From Coenobita brevimanus (lineage: Eukaryota; Arthropoda; Malacostraca; Decapoda; Coenobitidae), in the NCBI GenBank assembly GCA_032717465.1, contig CM064655.1, positions 16,574,402-16,638,401 on the forward strand: a stretch of 64,000 nt of DNA, read 5' to 3'. The notes under the pieces were generated by a model. That model did not search any database. It was not told where the DNA came from and saw nothing but the letters and a program-made list of their open reading frames with translations. A program made the translations under genes and the position numbers. Below, piece after piece: positions 31,192 to 42,297 of the stretch (position 1 is the first letter of the stretch; every line of letters starts with the position of its first letter).

Positions 31192-31692
31192 GTGTTCTTC
31201 CCTAATTGTTCTTACCTAACTGTTTCTTTACAGGAATGAGTGAAGCTCGTACTGTCCCACGTATTAAACCATTTTTATCATACATATTCTTGAAATTATG
31301 AATAGTTTTGGCACACACTACTTCATTCGGTAGCGCATTCCACTGATCAATTGCCCTATTTGGGAACTGAATTTCCTTACGTCTTTATCTCCTCTCTTTT
31401 TATGCAGTTTTTTGCAATGTCCTCTTGCTGATGCTTCACTATATGATATATACAGTATTCATTTATGACTATATTCTCTTTCCCTGTGATGCATTTATAT
31501 AGCATATTCATGTCCCCCCTTCTGATTCTCTCCTGCAGCATTGGTAGATTCAAACTTTCCAGTTTTTCTCCATAGCTTGGATCCCTTAAGCTTGGTACCC
31601 ATCTTGTGGCTGTCCTTTGTACTTATTTCAATTTTATCTATGTGTTCTTTGAGATGAGGATTCCAGACTACCAATACATACTCCAGGGTTAG

Positions 31693-33482
31693 TCAGATGA
31701 AAGATGTTATTATCTTCCTCAGCATATCTTCATTTATATATGTGAATGAAAATGATATTCTCATATTAGCAAGCAATGTACACATGTTACGTACTTTCTC
31801 ACTGATGTGATCATCTGGAGATAGTCTGTTACTGATAATTACCCCTAGGTCCTTCTCCCGTTCTGGTACATGCAGGGTTGATCTTCCTAACTTACAATCC
31901 CAATCTGGTCTTTTCTCACTTTTAGCAAATTTAATTACATGACACTTATCCACATTAAATTTCATTTGCCATTTATTGCTCCATTCATGAAGCTTGTTCA
32001 ATCCCTCTTGCAGCTCTTTGCAAGAATCTGTTAGTAATGTTCCTTTGAATTTTTGCATCATCCGCAAACATATTTAGATAGCTTCCATTTCCAATGTTAC
32101 TATGTCATTTATATATACTAAAAACATAATTAGTGCCAGCACTGAGCCCTGTGGCACTCTGCTGGTCACTTCCCTCCATGATGAATTATTTCCTCTTAAT
32201 ATTGATCTCATTTCCCTTTTTCTGAGAAAATCCTGCACCCAACACCAGGGATTGCCTTGGATACCTCCTTGATGAAACAGTTTCCATAAAAGTCTTTGGT
32301 GCGGTACTCTGTCAAATCTATCAATCTATTGCCAAACACCATAATCTTGCAAGGGGTGGCCATTTGACTTTGAGTTATTTGTTTTACGGGGAGGGGCACT
32401 AACTCTCCACCAATCCATTTTTTGACACGTAGCGAGCACGTATGGTTTGGTTATATGGTTACCACCCAGAGTTGTAAATGGTTTCTTGGCTTACAGGAAA
32501 CCATTTGACTTGTCACTCAATGTAAAGCCACCTGTAAAGGAAAGAAAAGCAATAAGAAGTGACAGGAAAGATGGGAGAGATAGGAAGAGAGGAGGGCAGG
32601 CACAGAAAAAGAATGATAAAGGCTAAGGAAGAAGTAGGCAGCACTACATCAAGTGAGTGGGTGATGGTCGCCACCACCTTTCTTAAAATCTAATTAGATA
32701 CTGTCCATCCATCCTTCTCTTTTCTGTAATGTTTCTGTAACTCTATCATAATAGATTAACAGATTAGTAACACATGATTTTTCCTACCTAAAACCGAACT
32801 GCCTCTCTGTCATCATACCATGTTCTTCTAGACATTTTACCCAAACTTCCCTTATCAGCTTTTCTAGTACCTTACTTACAACACTGGTCAGTGATACCTG
32901 TCGATAGTTGGGTGGACCCTGTCTATTCCCTTTCTTGAATAGGGGAACAATGTTTGCTTTCTTCCAAATGTCAGGTAGTTTACCTTGACTTAAGGATTCC
33001 TTAAATATTACATACAATGGTCTGCTTAACTCTTCTGCACATTCATGTAGCACCCACCCTGAAATTCCGTCAGGACCATTTGCTTTTCCTTTGTCCAATT
33101 TACGTAACTCTTCCTGTACTTCTTCTTCTGATATTTGTATATCTGGTAATACGTGTGGGCATGCATATTCCATATCATCTCTCTCCAAATTTCTATCTTT
33201 TGTAAAAACTGATTGAAAGTTTCTTTTTACTGGTTCACTAATCTCTTTCTCTTGTGTATAAATGATCCCCTCATCCGTAATAGACTGTATTTTATCTCTA
33301 ACTTTGGTTTTACTTTGGATGTAGCTGCAAAAGAGCTTAGGTTGATCACTACCTTTCCTTACAACGGGCTCCTCAAACTGTCTCTGAGCCTCCCTCCTTA
33401 TCTTCATATAATCATTTCTTGGCTGTTTACAGTTCTTATATGCCCTTTCATTATTGTGTCTACTGTATCTATTCCACAGCAA
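31693..33482 (-). pseudogene. LINE II-2 reverse transcriptase (broken)
   Basis: The frame 33482-32784 holds DYMKIRREAQRQFEEPVVRK, KANGPDGISGWVLHECAEEL and GPPNYRQVSLTSVVSKVLEK. After the insertion at 32316-32682, the frame near 32067-31693 holds the region just after the catalytic FADDAK (about 32050-32070), then LHEWSNKWQMKFNVDKCHVI and EKDLGVIISNRLSPDDHISE. Frameshifts and a displaced C-terminus make it inactive. Confidence 0.8.
32316..32682. mobile_element. Composite insertion: RTE 3' end scrap plus R3 repeat
   Basis: It starts with TCTATCAATCTATTGCCAAA and GGGGTGGCC, the RTE 3' end on the minus strand, only about 40 bp long. It is followed by sequence matching repeat R3 (GGTTATATGGTTACCACCC and AAAGAATGATAAAGGC). 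It interrupts the LINE between CTCTGTCAAA and CTTTCTTAAAATCTAATTAG. Confidence 0.65.
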
Positions 33483-33907
33483 GTCTCTTTTTTTCTTTTG
33501 CTTTACTACACTGTATTAACCCGCCCCGTCCCGGAGACATGAATTCACGTCCTCACATGATGTGCACTCATATCCCGGAGACGTAAATTAACGCGGCAAC
33601 ATTGCAAGGACATTGCAAGGTCCCTAATTTGCACAGTTTTCAATTTTTGCGAGTGATTTTTGGCACGTATACACGGGTCACCTTCCTCTACAAGATGCCA
33701 GGCAGGGACAATGCCTTACCCAGCATGACCTCCCCCCCCCCGCATGACCTTTTCTCAACAATAGACGAGTTGTCGGTTCTGGGTAAACATGGCCAGTGCA
33801 CTCTGCCATGTACTTAAAAACTTACGGTATATGTATCTTTTAATTTAATTTATCATTTGCACTGAACAAGACGTGATAACTTTAATTCTTTGCGGCTGGA
33901 GGGAAGG

Positions 33908-34038
33908 AGCCGCCATGTTGGCGATGACGTCAGCATTCACACCGCAGACGACGCTCCAATCCATCACACAATACTTTACCAGTAACAGAGACGATATTTG
34001 TACCTACATGGCCACCGTAGATCCAAACTACCCCCTTC
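33908..34038 (+). other. Exon-like open segment in the piggyBac-type element
   Basis: After GCCGCCATGTTGG the frame runs MLAMTSAFTPQTTLQSITQY and then FTSNRDDICTYMATVDPNYP, ending at CAG followed by GTATGT, a consensus-like 5' splice donor. It may be the first coding exon of a lost transposase or only a chance frame. No domain is recognised. Confidence 0.3.
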
Positions 34039-35055
34039 AGGTATGTTGTGAAGGAATATTTTTCATGGTGTAAATGGATGGTACCTATTAGGTAAGTAAA
34101 TTGTGGTGAAATTGACCAGAAGTAGCTTACAGCTACACCATTCCCGAGCGGTGCTTGTACCTCATGAGGTGGGAAGTGTTAAATGTATGCCGTACAGTAT
34201 CAGTTGTATGAGTTTATGATGGTATCATGTTCATATTTAATATTTCACCTCTTCATTATTAGTTTTCTGAAGAAAAAAAAAAGTTTCAGTGACTCAACTA
34301 CAGTAGGCCTACTTCAGGGGAGTGTGACGAAATACCGATTCGGCGGTCATTTACCAAATCAACACCGAATTGGCACTTTTTAATTGGTAAGTGTTATAGA
34401 TTTTATCACCACTGAGGTTCATACTCACCTAATTATTCGAAATCTGGTCAAATTTTTGTATTTAATTTTACCTTTTAAAAAATCCGGATTCACAGCAAAA
34501 ACGGGCTAAAATTAGAGGAGGTGTTTCTCCTTTAGCTGAACAGCTAGCCTTGGCATTCTTCTGCCTTGTGTAATTATTAATTTAACATACAAATGCATTT
34601 ATTTGCACTTTAAATCAGTATCTGTGCAAAACAGGTCTGCCAAGGCATGTTGGCGATCTAAAGTAGAAATACCCACTAACCTTAGCACGTTTTCGCTCTG
34701 ACTCCTAATATTCTATTAATAATTAAATAAAGCATAGTTTTTTTTACTGAATTTCAGATAATTAGGTGTGTACGAACCTATATGGTGAAGAATATAATAT
34801 TTTCACAACAGTAAAGACTGCATTCCAGCACTGGGAACCGCCGACGAGCAGCCAGCCACCACTGTTTTCAGTTACTGTTACTGGCTGGTACACAGAGGAA
34901 TAATTTCCCTACTGTGCTTTTGTCAGTGCACTTAAACATTGGAACGAAACATTAGCAATTATTCCTCTTGTCACTGGACATTCTTAGAGGTCAGAAATTA
35001 GCTCAGTGTATCCTGGCTAAACATAAACAAAGCAGACTATGCTGCCTCAGTGTGA

Positions 35056-35099
35056 GTCGTGACGTCACGACCAATCACAGGCCGTTTCAGTGTCACGTG
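35056..35099. promoter_or_regulatory. Promoter-like cluster: CRE palindrome, CCAAT, CACGTG
   Basis: A perfect 16-bp palindrome GTCGTGACGTCACGAC (35056-35071) contains the TGACGTCA CRE. It is followed at once by CCAATCA (35071-35077), and CACGTG lies at 35094-35099. It sits inside the piggyBac-type element. No direction can be assigned from sequence alone. Confidence 0.45.
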
Positions 35100-35691
35100 A
35101 TTTTTCGGCTACTTTATCTATTATTTTTTCATGTTTCTGCACATTTTTATTGGAAATAATGGTTGACATAGTTATTTTCTGAGCATCTTTTACCCATACA
35201 AGTATCTAACTTCAAAAAAATTTTGACCGGAAACTCATATATTCACCTGTTATCAGTGACCTGGCCAGTAAAGCCATGTCATGCCACGGTACGAAATTCA
35301 GGGCCAGAGTGATTCCCCAATCGATGACAATGTGGAAGACAAACATTAGAGGAAGAAACAGTCAGAAATGATGATCAGGTAATGTGGCAAAAAAAAGGTC
35401 AGGAATGGTGATGAGTTAGTGAGTGAAACAATGCTCATAATGCCTATATTACCATTTGAAAACCAATATATTCTTGTACTACATATAAATTTGTACCAAA
35501 TAAATAAATAAATACCGTTTATGAGTGGTGTACAATAGTTATCCTCCCATAGAACTCGTTTTCTTTGCAGCCAGCCTGATAGAAAACCCTGTAAGGTAAG
35601 GAGGTACTCCTACCTGGATCGAGTATTTTAAACCTCAGGTGAGCGATTTCTCTATGAATTTTCGATGTTTCTCACCAAAAGCGGATGTTTG

Positions 35692-35731
<40 letters not shown>

Positions 35732-35837
35732 TACAAAAATGTCTGGACTGGGGCGTACCACTGCCCAGAAAATGTCAGGATGGGGCGGGTTAAACTATTT
35801 CTTTATTTTCATTTCTGTTGCTTTCTGCTGTGGGATG

Positions 35838-36690
35838 TTAATACTGAACACCTATTTCATAAAGATCACACAATTTTCTATACATAATATTTAAATCTTG
35901 TCCTCTTAATTCCTTTTCCCAATCTATTTCTAAGAAGTACTTCTTCAGGTTATGATAACTTCCTTTTTTGTAAATTAGACTCTTTTTGCAACTCTCATTG
36001 CTGGTAACATCATATGCAATCCAGAAGGCACAATTTAATACTACATGGTCGCTTTTGCCGAATGGGGGATGACATATTATATTGTCAATTTCATTTTCTT
36101 GCCTGGTAAATGTAAGATCTAGTACGGATGGATCATCAAATCCCCTTTTCCTGGTGTTTTCCTTTACATGCTGTGTTAGGAAGAACTCCTGCACAAGATG
36201 TGAGAGCTTTTGATACCAACTGTTTTCATGGTTTTTTACATCTAGAGTCAATTTATATTTGAACTGAAGTCTCCAGTTAAAACACTTCTTTCATATTTCT
36301 CTTCCATTCTATGTAACAATGCTCTTAAACTCTGAATTGTACTTTCTGCCATGTCTTCATTTTTGCCTCTTTCCCAGGTGTTTGTCTTAGGTGGCATGTA
36401 TAAATTTGCCACAATTAACTTCCCTTCATATGTGTTAATAGCCAATGCAATCAGTTCTACTTCTGAGGGTATAACTAGTTTTATTTCTTTGACCTGCAGA
36501 TTTTTCTTTGTTGAGATTATAGTTCCTCCTCCCTTTCTTAAATTTCTGTCTCTCCTCCATATACTGTGTTCTTCTAATATTAGGGTATTATTTGATATCT
36601 TTGGGGTTAATTTTGTTTCAGTTAGGCAGATAATGTGTGGTTCCTTTTCTTTGATATAGTCTTCTATCTCTAATAATTAATTTAGACACC
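35838..36690 (-). pseudogene. LINE II-2 endonuclease (broken)
   Basis: Frames from 36690 to 35838 hold IYLNVDGMVSK at the N-terminus, IVANLYMPPKTNTWERGKNE, LTGDFSSNIN (GDFN with Asn changed to Ser), KSDHVVLNCAFW, and the linker KKYFLEIDWEKELRGQDLNI. The collinear intact copy is at 7.0-8.0 kb. Frameshifts lie near 36248 and 36445. Confidence 0.8.
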
Positions 36691-36724
36691 ATTCCATCTA
36701 CATTTAAGTAAATCATCCTAACCA

Positions 36725-37552
36725 TCATGTAGTAGTAGCAGTAGTTGTTCCCTTGGCAGTCTGGCAGAACAGCCCCGAGTCCCTTAGGAAAGCCATAACC
36801 GTGACCAGGCATTCCCACAGAGCTCTCAAAGAGTGTATGTTGTGTTGTTGGCGTTGGTGATTGTGTGCAATGCAGTCTTCCATAATGTGCTTAATAGTAC
36901 GGGGTGCTGTGTTGCATCCTGGACAGGCATCAGCGACAGAGTCATCCAGCCTCTTCTGGTAGCTTAAGGGGGCTGGATGGTGCCCACATCTCAGCCTGGC
37001 CAGGTGGACCCTGTCCTCACGAGGGAGATAGGATTCAGAAGGGTGGATGTCAGGAGGCCGTGCATGCAGCTGTGTGTTATCTTTAAGTGACTGAATGGAG
37101 CGGCGAGTGATCTGAGAGAGGATATGCTTCTGGAAGCTGGTCTGAGGTGGGCGAGGGGGGATAGATGACAGTATTTGTGTATGGTATCGTGTGCAGGGTA
37201 TTGTTTTGATGTTCCTTGGTGTGGGTGGATGTGCTGCCAGGTAATACAGTGGATGTTGTGGGTTTGTGAAGGCTGCAGCAAGAAACTGGGTGCCTCTCAT
37301 GTCTGGGTGATCCTTGACTTTGAGGACTTTGGTTTGTTGGTGTAGGTGGTCTGTGGGTGTAGTAGGTGTGCAGCCTGTGATTATTTTTAGGGCCTTGTTC
37401 TGTATGGTCTGTACAGTGTTGTAGTGTGTTTTGGTGAGGTTAGGAGCCCAAACAGGGATTGCATAACTCATCACTGAACGTATGTATTGTTTGTATACCG
37501 TGGTGGTGGTTTCTTTGTTGTGTCCGAATGTTTTATGGGCAAATGACCTCAA
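36725..37552 (-). pseudogene. Jockey-like RT C-terminal tail
   Basis: This is an open frame of about 275 codons: YKQYIRSVMSYAIPVWAPNL, IQNKALKIITGCTPTTPTDH, then DRVHLARLRCGHHPAPLSYQ and a Cys/His cluster CPGCNTAPRTIKHIMEDCIA. The RLRCGHH...C..C...H....C pattern is the usual end of Jockey-group polymerases. It runs through the 3' tail, whose repeats are read as Thr/Ala. Confidence 0.85.
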
Positions 37553-37601
37553 GGAATTGAGTCTTGGTGTTATTTTATTTTTAATGTTTGTGATGTGTTG
37601 T

Positions 37602-38071
37602 TTAAATGACAGTGGTGTACTGTATGTTACACCAAGGATTTTGAGTGTGTGTGTGTGTGTGTGTGTGTGGTAGGGGAGTGTTGTCTATGGTGAAGTGTGG
37701 GATGTAACTGTGTTCTACTGTCCAGTTTGTGAGAAGGGCCACTGTAGATTTGGCTGGGGCTATTTTGAGCCTGTCTGTGGTGAACCATTCATGCAGTGTG
37801 TTGAGGTAAGGTTGGAGGATGTGTGCAGCTGTGTTTGCATTTTGATGCATACATGTAAGTGTTATATCATCTGCATAGGAAGCTATGTGTATCTGTGGTG
37901 TGTGGGGTTTGGGTATGTTGTGCATGTGTAGGTTAAAGAGTGTAGGGGACAAAACAGATCCTTGGGTGACAGTTTGTGAAGTTTCTGATGTTAGAAGACT
38001 GACTGTCAAATGTTACGTGTGCATATCTGCCTGCTAAGTAGTTTGCCAGCCATCTTTTTGTGTTATTGTGC

Positions 38072-38073
<2 letters not shown>
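37602..38073 (-). pseudogene. Jockey-like RT, catalytic part
   Basis: It encodes NNTKRWLANYLAGRYAHVTF, then TQGSVLSPTLFNLHMHNIPK (motif B), SYADDITLT (motif C, catalytic Asp pair kept), and PAKSTVALLTNWT. A frameshift near 38009 splits it, and the SINE/(TG)n insertion separates it from motif A. Confidence 0.85.

Positions 38074-38144
<71 letters not shown>
38074..38144. repeat. (TG)n tract at the 3' end of SINE copy 3
   Basis: About 35 TG units adjoin the SINE; on the SINE strand it is a (CA)n tail. The other two copies of this SINE end in poly(A). Confidence 0.85.
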
Positions 38145-38146
<2 letters not shown>

Positions 38147-38447
38147 AACTCTAGGCATAGGCTTCACAGCCTGCTCTCAAGGCCCAGTAGTCCTCCTACA
38201 TACCATACACCTCTACATGTCACCACTTCGGCGCTAACACCCACGATCAATATTGAATACATGCTAGGGCTCTCATACAGGACTGGTGTATTAGTAATAG
38301 CGGGGGTATTTTTACGACATGTTGGCGGGTCTTCTGGTAGATCTGTAAAGTCCAATTTTCAGAAAATCAAATCCTTAAACTATCCACTGCCCCAGCTGGG
38401 ATTTGAACCTGGGTTCAATAGGACTGCAGGCCACCCCTCTACCGATT
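38145..38447 (-). mobile_element. tRNA-derived SINE, family 1, copy 3
   Basis: This is the inverse of the copies at 25074 and 30117, with the B-box complement GGATTTGAACC at about 38398-38408 and CCGATT of the A box at about 38444. The head lacks roughly 15 bp. It replaces about ten codons of the Jockey-like RT between AFDAIPRHNLT and NNTKRWL, so insertion came with a small target deletion. Confidence 0.85.
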
Positions 38448-38449
38448 GT

Positions 38450-39607
38450 GAGGTTGTGGCGGGGGATGGCATCAAAAGCTTTGCTGATGTCTAGTGTGAT
38501 TAGGAGTGTTCTGTGTAGTGGCCTAGCTGAATTCATGCCATCAAAAACTCTCTGTGTATGGTCTGTAAGAAGGGTGTTTGTGGAGTGTAGTGGCCTAAAG
38601 CCATGTTGTGATTGGGCTAGGGGAATGTGAGGTGTGACTAGTTGTAGTACCAGTTGTTCAGTGACTTGAGAGGAGGTGCAGAGGAGTGTGATGGAGCGGT
38701 GTGAGGAGGGTAACGTGGGGTCATTGTTGGGTTTAGGGATAGAGATGATACTGCCATGCTTCAAGATGTTGGGTATTATGTTGTGTGAGTAGCTGTAGTT
38801 TGATATGTTGGTGAGTGCTTGTATGCCTTGTGGTCCTAGGTGTTTACGGTGAATGTTGCTTATGTTGTCTGGTCCACAGGCAGATGAGTGCTTAAGGTTG
38901 TTAATGATGTGCTTCATCTGGTTGTAAGTGAAAGGTACGTAGTCTGGGTCTGTGGGGAACTGTCTCTTACGTCGGATGATACGACGGTCTTCGGAATGGG
39001 GATTTAGATGGCTGACTTGTGAAAAATGATTGATGAGAGTGTTTGCTTGTTGTCTGTTTGAGGGTATGGTGTCTGTTGTTGTGATGGCAGAGTGTGATTG
39101 TGTTGTGTTGCTGTTGGAAAGTGTGATGCTGTTGAGTGTTTTGTAGAGTTTGCTGATGTTTGTTTTGTGGTCAAGTGTTTGGAGGTAATTTTTCCAGTTT
39201 AGTGTTAGCTGTTCTGATATTTTATTGTTTATCTGAGTGTTGAGTTCTTGTATTTGTTGTATGGTGTCTTGTGTATGGGGTGTTGGGGAGTGTCGCAGTG
39301 TGTCCCGCTGTCTGATGAGACCTTGAATTTCTGGTGTGAAGTTGAGGTTGTGTCTGTTTCTGTTGCCTCTAGAGATTTGTCTTTTGTCTGCATTTTGTAT
39401 AATTGTATTGAAAGTGTGCACAGCGGTGTTGATGTTTGAGATGGGTGTACTGTTTATTGTTTCGAAATGTTGTTCTGTTTCAGTTACAAAGGCCTCCCAG
39501 TTGGCTCTCTTATAATTAGTGTATGTGTGTTTGTGGCCAGCTGGAGTGATTCTGGTTTTGGTAGTGATGATGATTGGGAGGTGATCAGAACCTAGGGTTT
39601 TGACCAC
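38450..39607 (-). pseudogene. Jockey-like linker and RT N-terminal half
   Basis: This is a long open frame. It starts at GSDHLPIIITT (end of the endonuclease) and holds RKRQFPTDPDYVPFTYNQMK, NLKHSSACGPDNISNIHRKH, IISIPKPNNDPTLPSSHRSI, QSQHGFRPLHSTNTLLTDHT and motif A TLDISKAFDAIPRHNLT. It is intact up to the SINE insertion. Confidence 0.85.
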
Positions 39608-39943
39608 TCTCCAGGATGTAGCGGGGGTGAGGTTTGGGGAGCAGAATGTGATGTCTGGGGAGGATGGGAGGAAGAGGGCTTGGTGTGGGATATGGGTATG
39701 TTGGTCTAGATTGTTCAGTATGAAAAGATGATCTGTCTGGGATTATAGTACCAGCCCTCTGTCTGTGTCAGGGTTGTTGACATGCCAGGCCGACGACTAG
39801 GCATTGAAATCACCCAGGATGATGATGAGTATGTTAATGATGAGGTGTATCTGTGGAGAGTAATTGTGTGGTACTGTGGGGGACGAATGGGGGGGAATGT
39901 ATGTTAGCGATTGTTGTGTGTGATTAGTTACCAGTGCGTATTT

Positions 39944-40230
39944 TCATTGATTGTTCTGTTGTGGTGTCATGTGGGGGGAGAAGTCACTTTGTGTGTGTGC
40001 ACTGGTATCTGCAAAGTTGATGGATTTGTGTACCAGGGTGATGAGTCCACCGCCACTGCCGTCGGCCCAGTCTTGACGAATGGTGGTGAAGTTACGAAAT
40101 GTCGGTGTTTTCTGTGCTCTGTGTAGTTTTGTTTCTTTTAAGATATCAATGTGCATGTTCTGTTGTTTGATGAATTGCGTGAGTTCTTATTTTTTGGTGT
40201 TTATGCCATCTATATTTAACTGAAGGACGG
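39944..40230 (-). pseudogene. Jockey-like endonuclease, N-terminal part
   Basis: From LNLTVLQLNIDGINTKK through MHIDILKETKLHR (catalytic Glu) to RQDWADGSGGGLITLVHKSI. Stops and frameshifts occur near 40186 and below 39944. The middle, around 39610-39940, is decayed and includes a GDFN-region remnant (LGDFNA-like at about 39800). Confidence 0.75.
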
Positions 40231-40650
40231 TTAAGTTGTGTGTGCAATGTGTGTTGGCTGCTGCAGCATGGGGGGAAGGTGGTGTGGGTGGAGGGGAAGG
40301 GGTAGGAGGAGGTTGTGATGGAGGTAAGGGTTGAGGTGGATTAGGATGGGTTGGAATGGGAGGAGTTGGGGGACTGGATGGTGTGGGAAGGGTCGGTGGG
40401 TTTGGCTGTGGAGGTGTGAAGGAAGTAGGAGTAGGATTGGTGGAGGGGTTAGTGGGTGGGGGGAAGGAGCATAAGGAGCAGGTCCAGGTGTTTGTGTAAT
40501 GTTTTCTGGATGCAAGTGTTGTGCAGGTGTAATGGGTTCAGTTCTTGCAGGAATTGCACTGAACTGAACCCTTTCTCTGTCGGCTCGTCGTGATAGGTTT
40601 TGAGCACGTTGGACATATGTATTTGTTGGTGGGTCCTGGATTGCTCTCAA
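40231..40650 (-). pseudogene. Jockey-like ORF1 C-terminal, Pro/His-rich
   Basis: The frame encodes NLSRRADRERVQFSAIPART followed by a long Pro/Leu/His-rich tail (PLPLHPHHLPPMLQQPTHIA). It precedes the endonuclease as an ORF1 would. No zinc knuckle is visible in this part, so function is inferred from position only. Confidence 0.55.
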
Positions 40651-40794
40651 TGTCCCCAGCTAGAAGAAGTCATCGAAAAATGACAGCCGGAGAGTCATTT
40701 CTCGGTGTAGAGAAAACAGTGTTGTTGTTGTGTGTACTGTGTTGGGAGACGTGGTACTGTACTTGCCCGGGCGACCGAAGTCACTCCCAGGTAC

Positions 40795-41396
40795 TCAGGC
40801 CCTGTAAGGGGCCGGGGGGGCTTGCGGTGGTTTGGCCCCCATGCTGTCCTCTTCTTCTCTTCGACAGCCTCTGGGGGGTAGACCCACGACGAAGGCGTCA
40901 CAATCCAGGTGGCCATGAGAGTCTACTACCTTCCCCCTATCTGTTCCCTGTTGGTTATGTACCACTTTCTTACCTGCGGTAAAATTACTTTGTAAAAAAA
41001 ATGTACTCTTCTCTTCTTCTGATCTTCCCTCATTCTTTGTTTTTGTCTCCTCCCTCTTCTCCTTTAGTATTCCCAACTCCTCTTGAGTTAGGCATCGTTT
41101 TATCCATACTTTTTTTAATTCCTCTTTTTCCATGAGTTTGCACTTTTTAGTATCACCTTCACAGGCTTCACACTCTGGATGGTTACTTTCAGCGGCCTTG
41201 ACTCATTTCTCTCACATCTCCCTAGCCTTTTGTGTTCCTCTGTGTCTTTATTACAGATTTCCTCTGATACTTCCTTCAATATGCTCATTATATTTGCCAC
41301 CTCCTTTTTATCTCTTGAAATTTTGTTTTTTATTTCTTCCTCCTCTATACTGGTGATTAAGATAGATTTACTGATAGCTGCAGAATCTTTGACCAA
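40795..41396 (-). pseudogene. LINE II-2 ORF1-like region
   Basis: The frames hold KRLGRCERNESRPLKVTIQS (41396-41115) and then KKVWIKRCLTQEELGILKEK, ending EEKSTFFLQSNFTAGKKVVH. This is the same ORF1-type C-terminal domain as in the other LINE copies and leads in frame toward the endonuclease. The last codons of the open frame (beyond about 40906) belong to the Jockey-like element. Confidence 0.7.
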
Positions 41397-41458
41397 TTTT
41401 GGATTGTTTTGGATTATTTATTTTTTCACTTCCTTTCTAATGTTTTTTTCTTCGACCC

Positions 41459-41460
<2 letters not shown>

Positions 41461-41488
<28 letters not shown>
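41461..41488. repeat. (TG)n junction between LINE II-2 and LINE I-C
   Basis: Pure TG run between the 5' end of the subfamily II copy and TTTACCTAATTGTGATATAC, the 3' end of a subfamily I copy. Confidence 0.9.
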
Positions 41489-41490
<2 letters not shown>

Positions 41491-42028
41491 ACCTAATTGT
41501 GATATACAGGAAATGTGCTACGCTCGTGGGGTCCCGTCTCTGTATCTCAGTAAGTCAAATTTTGCTTTAAAGTCGTTTAAGTTTTTAGACTGCACAATCT
41601 CTTTGTCCAGGCTATTCCACAGGTCTATACATCTATAAGGAAAACAATATTTCTTGATATCCTTCAAGCAACTTGGCTTCTTCAGTTTCATTCTGTGTCC
41701 TCTTGTTACTCTCTTATCCCATAAAAACAGATCTTCTTTGTCAATTTTATCTACTCCCATCATGGTCCTGAACACTGCAATCATGTCGCCTCTCTTTCTC
41801 CTAAGAAAGGCAGATCCAGCTTTTCAAGCCTCTCTCTGTACAACAGATCTGCCAGACTGGGGACCATTTTGGCTGCTGTTCTTTGTATTCTCTCAAACTT
41901 GTTTATATCTTTCTTTTTGTGTGGGGACCACACTACTGCTGCATATTCTAACCTGGGGCGAATCATGGCCACTTTCAATTTTTTCATCATCTCCTCATCC
42001 ATATAATGAAAAGTTACTCTTCTATTAG
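41489..42028 (-). mobile_element. CR1/L2-like LINE, subfamily I, copy C (5'-truncated)
   Basis: The minus strand encodes the RT C-terminus: MDEEMMKKLKVAMIRPRLEY, WSPHKKKDINKFERIQRTAA, and RGHRMKLKKPSCLKDIKKYC. A small deletion near 41781-41803 shifts the frame. The 5' end stops at a (TG)n run at about 42029. Confidence 0.9.
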
Positions 42029-42052
42029 TGTGTGTGTGTGTGTGTGTGTGTG
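42029..42052. repeat. (TG)n between LINE I-C and SINE family 2
   Basis: Pure TG run; on the SINE strand it is a (CA)n tail. Confidence 0.85.
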
Positions 42053-42297
42053 TAATTCACCAGGTTGGTCAGAATCACTGGATGATTGTATTGTCAGCTT
42101 TTACCCTCCCGGAAGGGAGCTGAGAGCTCATATAGTCCGATCTAAGGGCAAGGCTGTGACCTTTACACACATACACACACCCGTCCCCTTGCTCAGTAAC
42201 CACCCACTTCGTCAGTGAAACTTTTCGCAACCTGAGCGAGGCGCGAACTCCCGTCCACCAGTTGGCAAGCGAGAATGTTACCACTGCACCACCGACC

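Larger units (their letters stand above)
33520..35789. mobile_element. piggyBac-type element in LINE II-2, TTAA-flanked
   Basis: TTAA lies on both sides (33516-33519 and 35790-35793). The ends are inverted: left CCCGCCCCGTCCCGGAGAC; right complement CCCGCCCCATCCTGACATT. Each end has a second subterminal copy (TCCCGGAGAC at about 33574; GGACTGGGGCG at about 35745). Removing the element restores the LINE (CTGTATTAACTATTTCT against CTGTATTGAACCATTTCT in copy 1). It contains A35 at about 35695-35729. No transposase domain is recognised. Confidence 0.85.
36723..40905 (-). mobile_element. Jockey-like LINE inserted in LINE II-2
   Basis: Its base and codon composition differ from its neighbours (G/T-rich on the plus strand; Thr/His/Pro-rich proteins). 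The 3' tail at left is TAGTAGTAGCAGTAG, i.e. CTA repeats on its own strand. In order it encodes a Pro/His-rich ORF1 end (40650-40231), endonuclease (40230-39944), linker and RT (39607-38450, 38050-37602) and a C-terminal Cys/His tail (37552-36725). GC-rich 5' sequence runs to about 40905. A SINE interrupts it at 38145-38447. Confidence 0.85.
31192..41460 (-). mobile_element. CR1/L2-like LINE, subfamily II, copy 2, interrupted by three insertions
   Basis: Pieces collinear with the copy at 5092-8175 occur at 31192-32315, 32683-33519, 35790-36722 and 40906-41460. They are separated by an RTE/R3 patch (32316-32682), a piggyBac-type element (33520-35789) and a Jockey-like LINE (36723-40905). The outer pieces hold the RT C-terminus, RT N-terminus, endonuclease and ORF1-like region in the expected order. 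The 5' end meets (TG)n at 41461. Confidence 0.85.
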
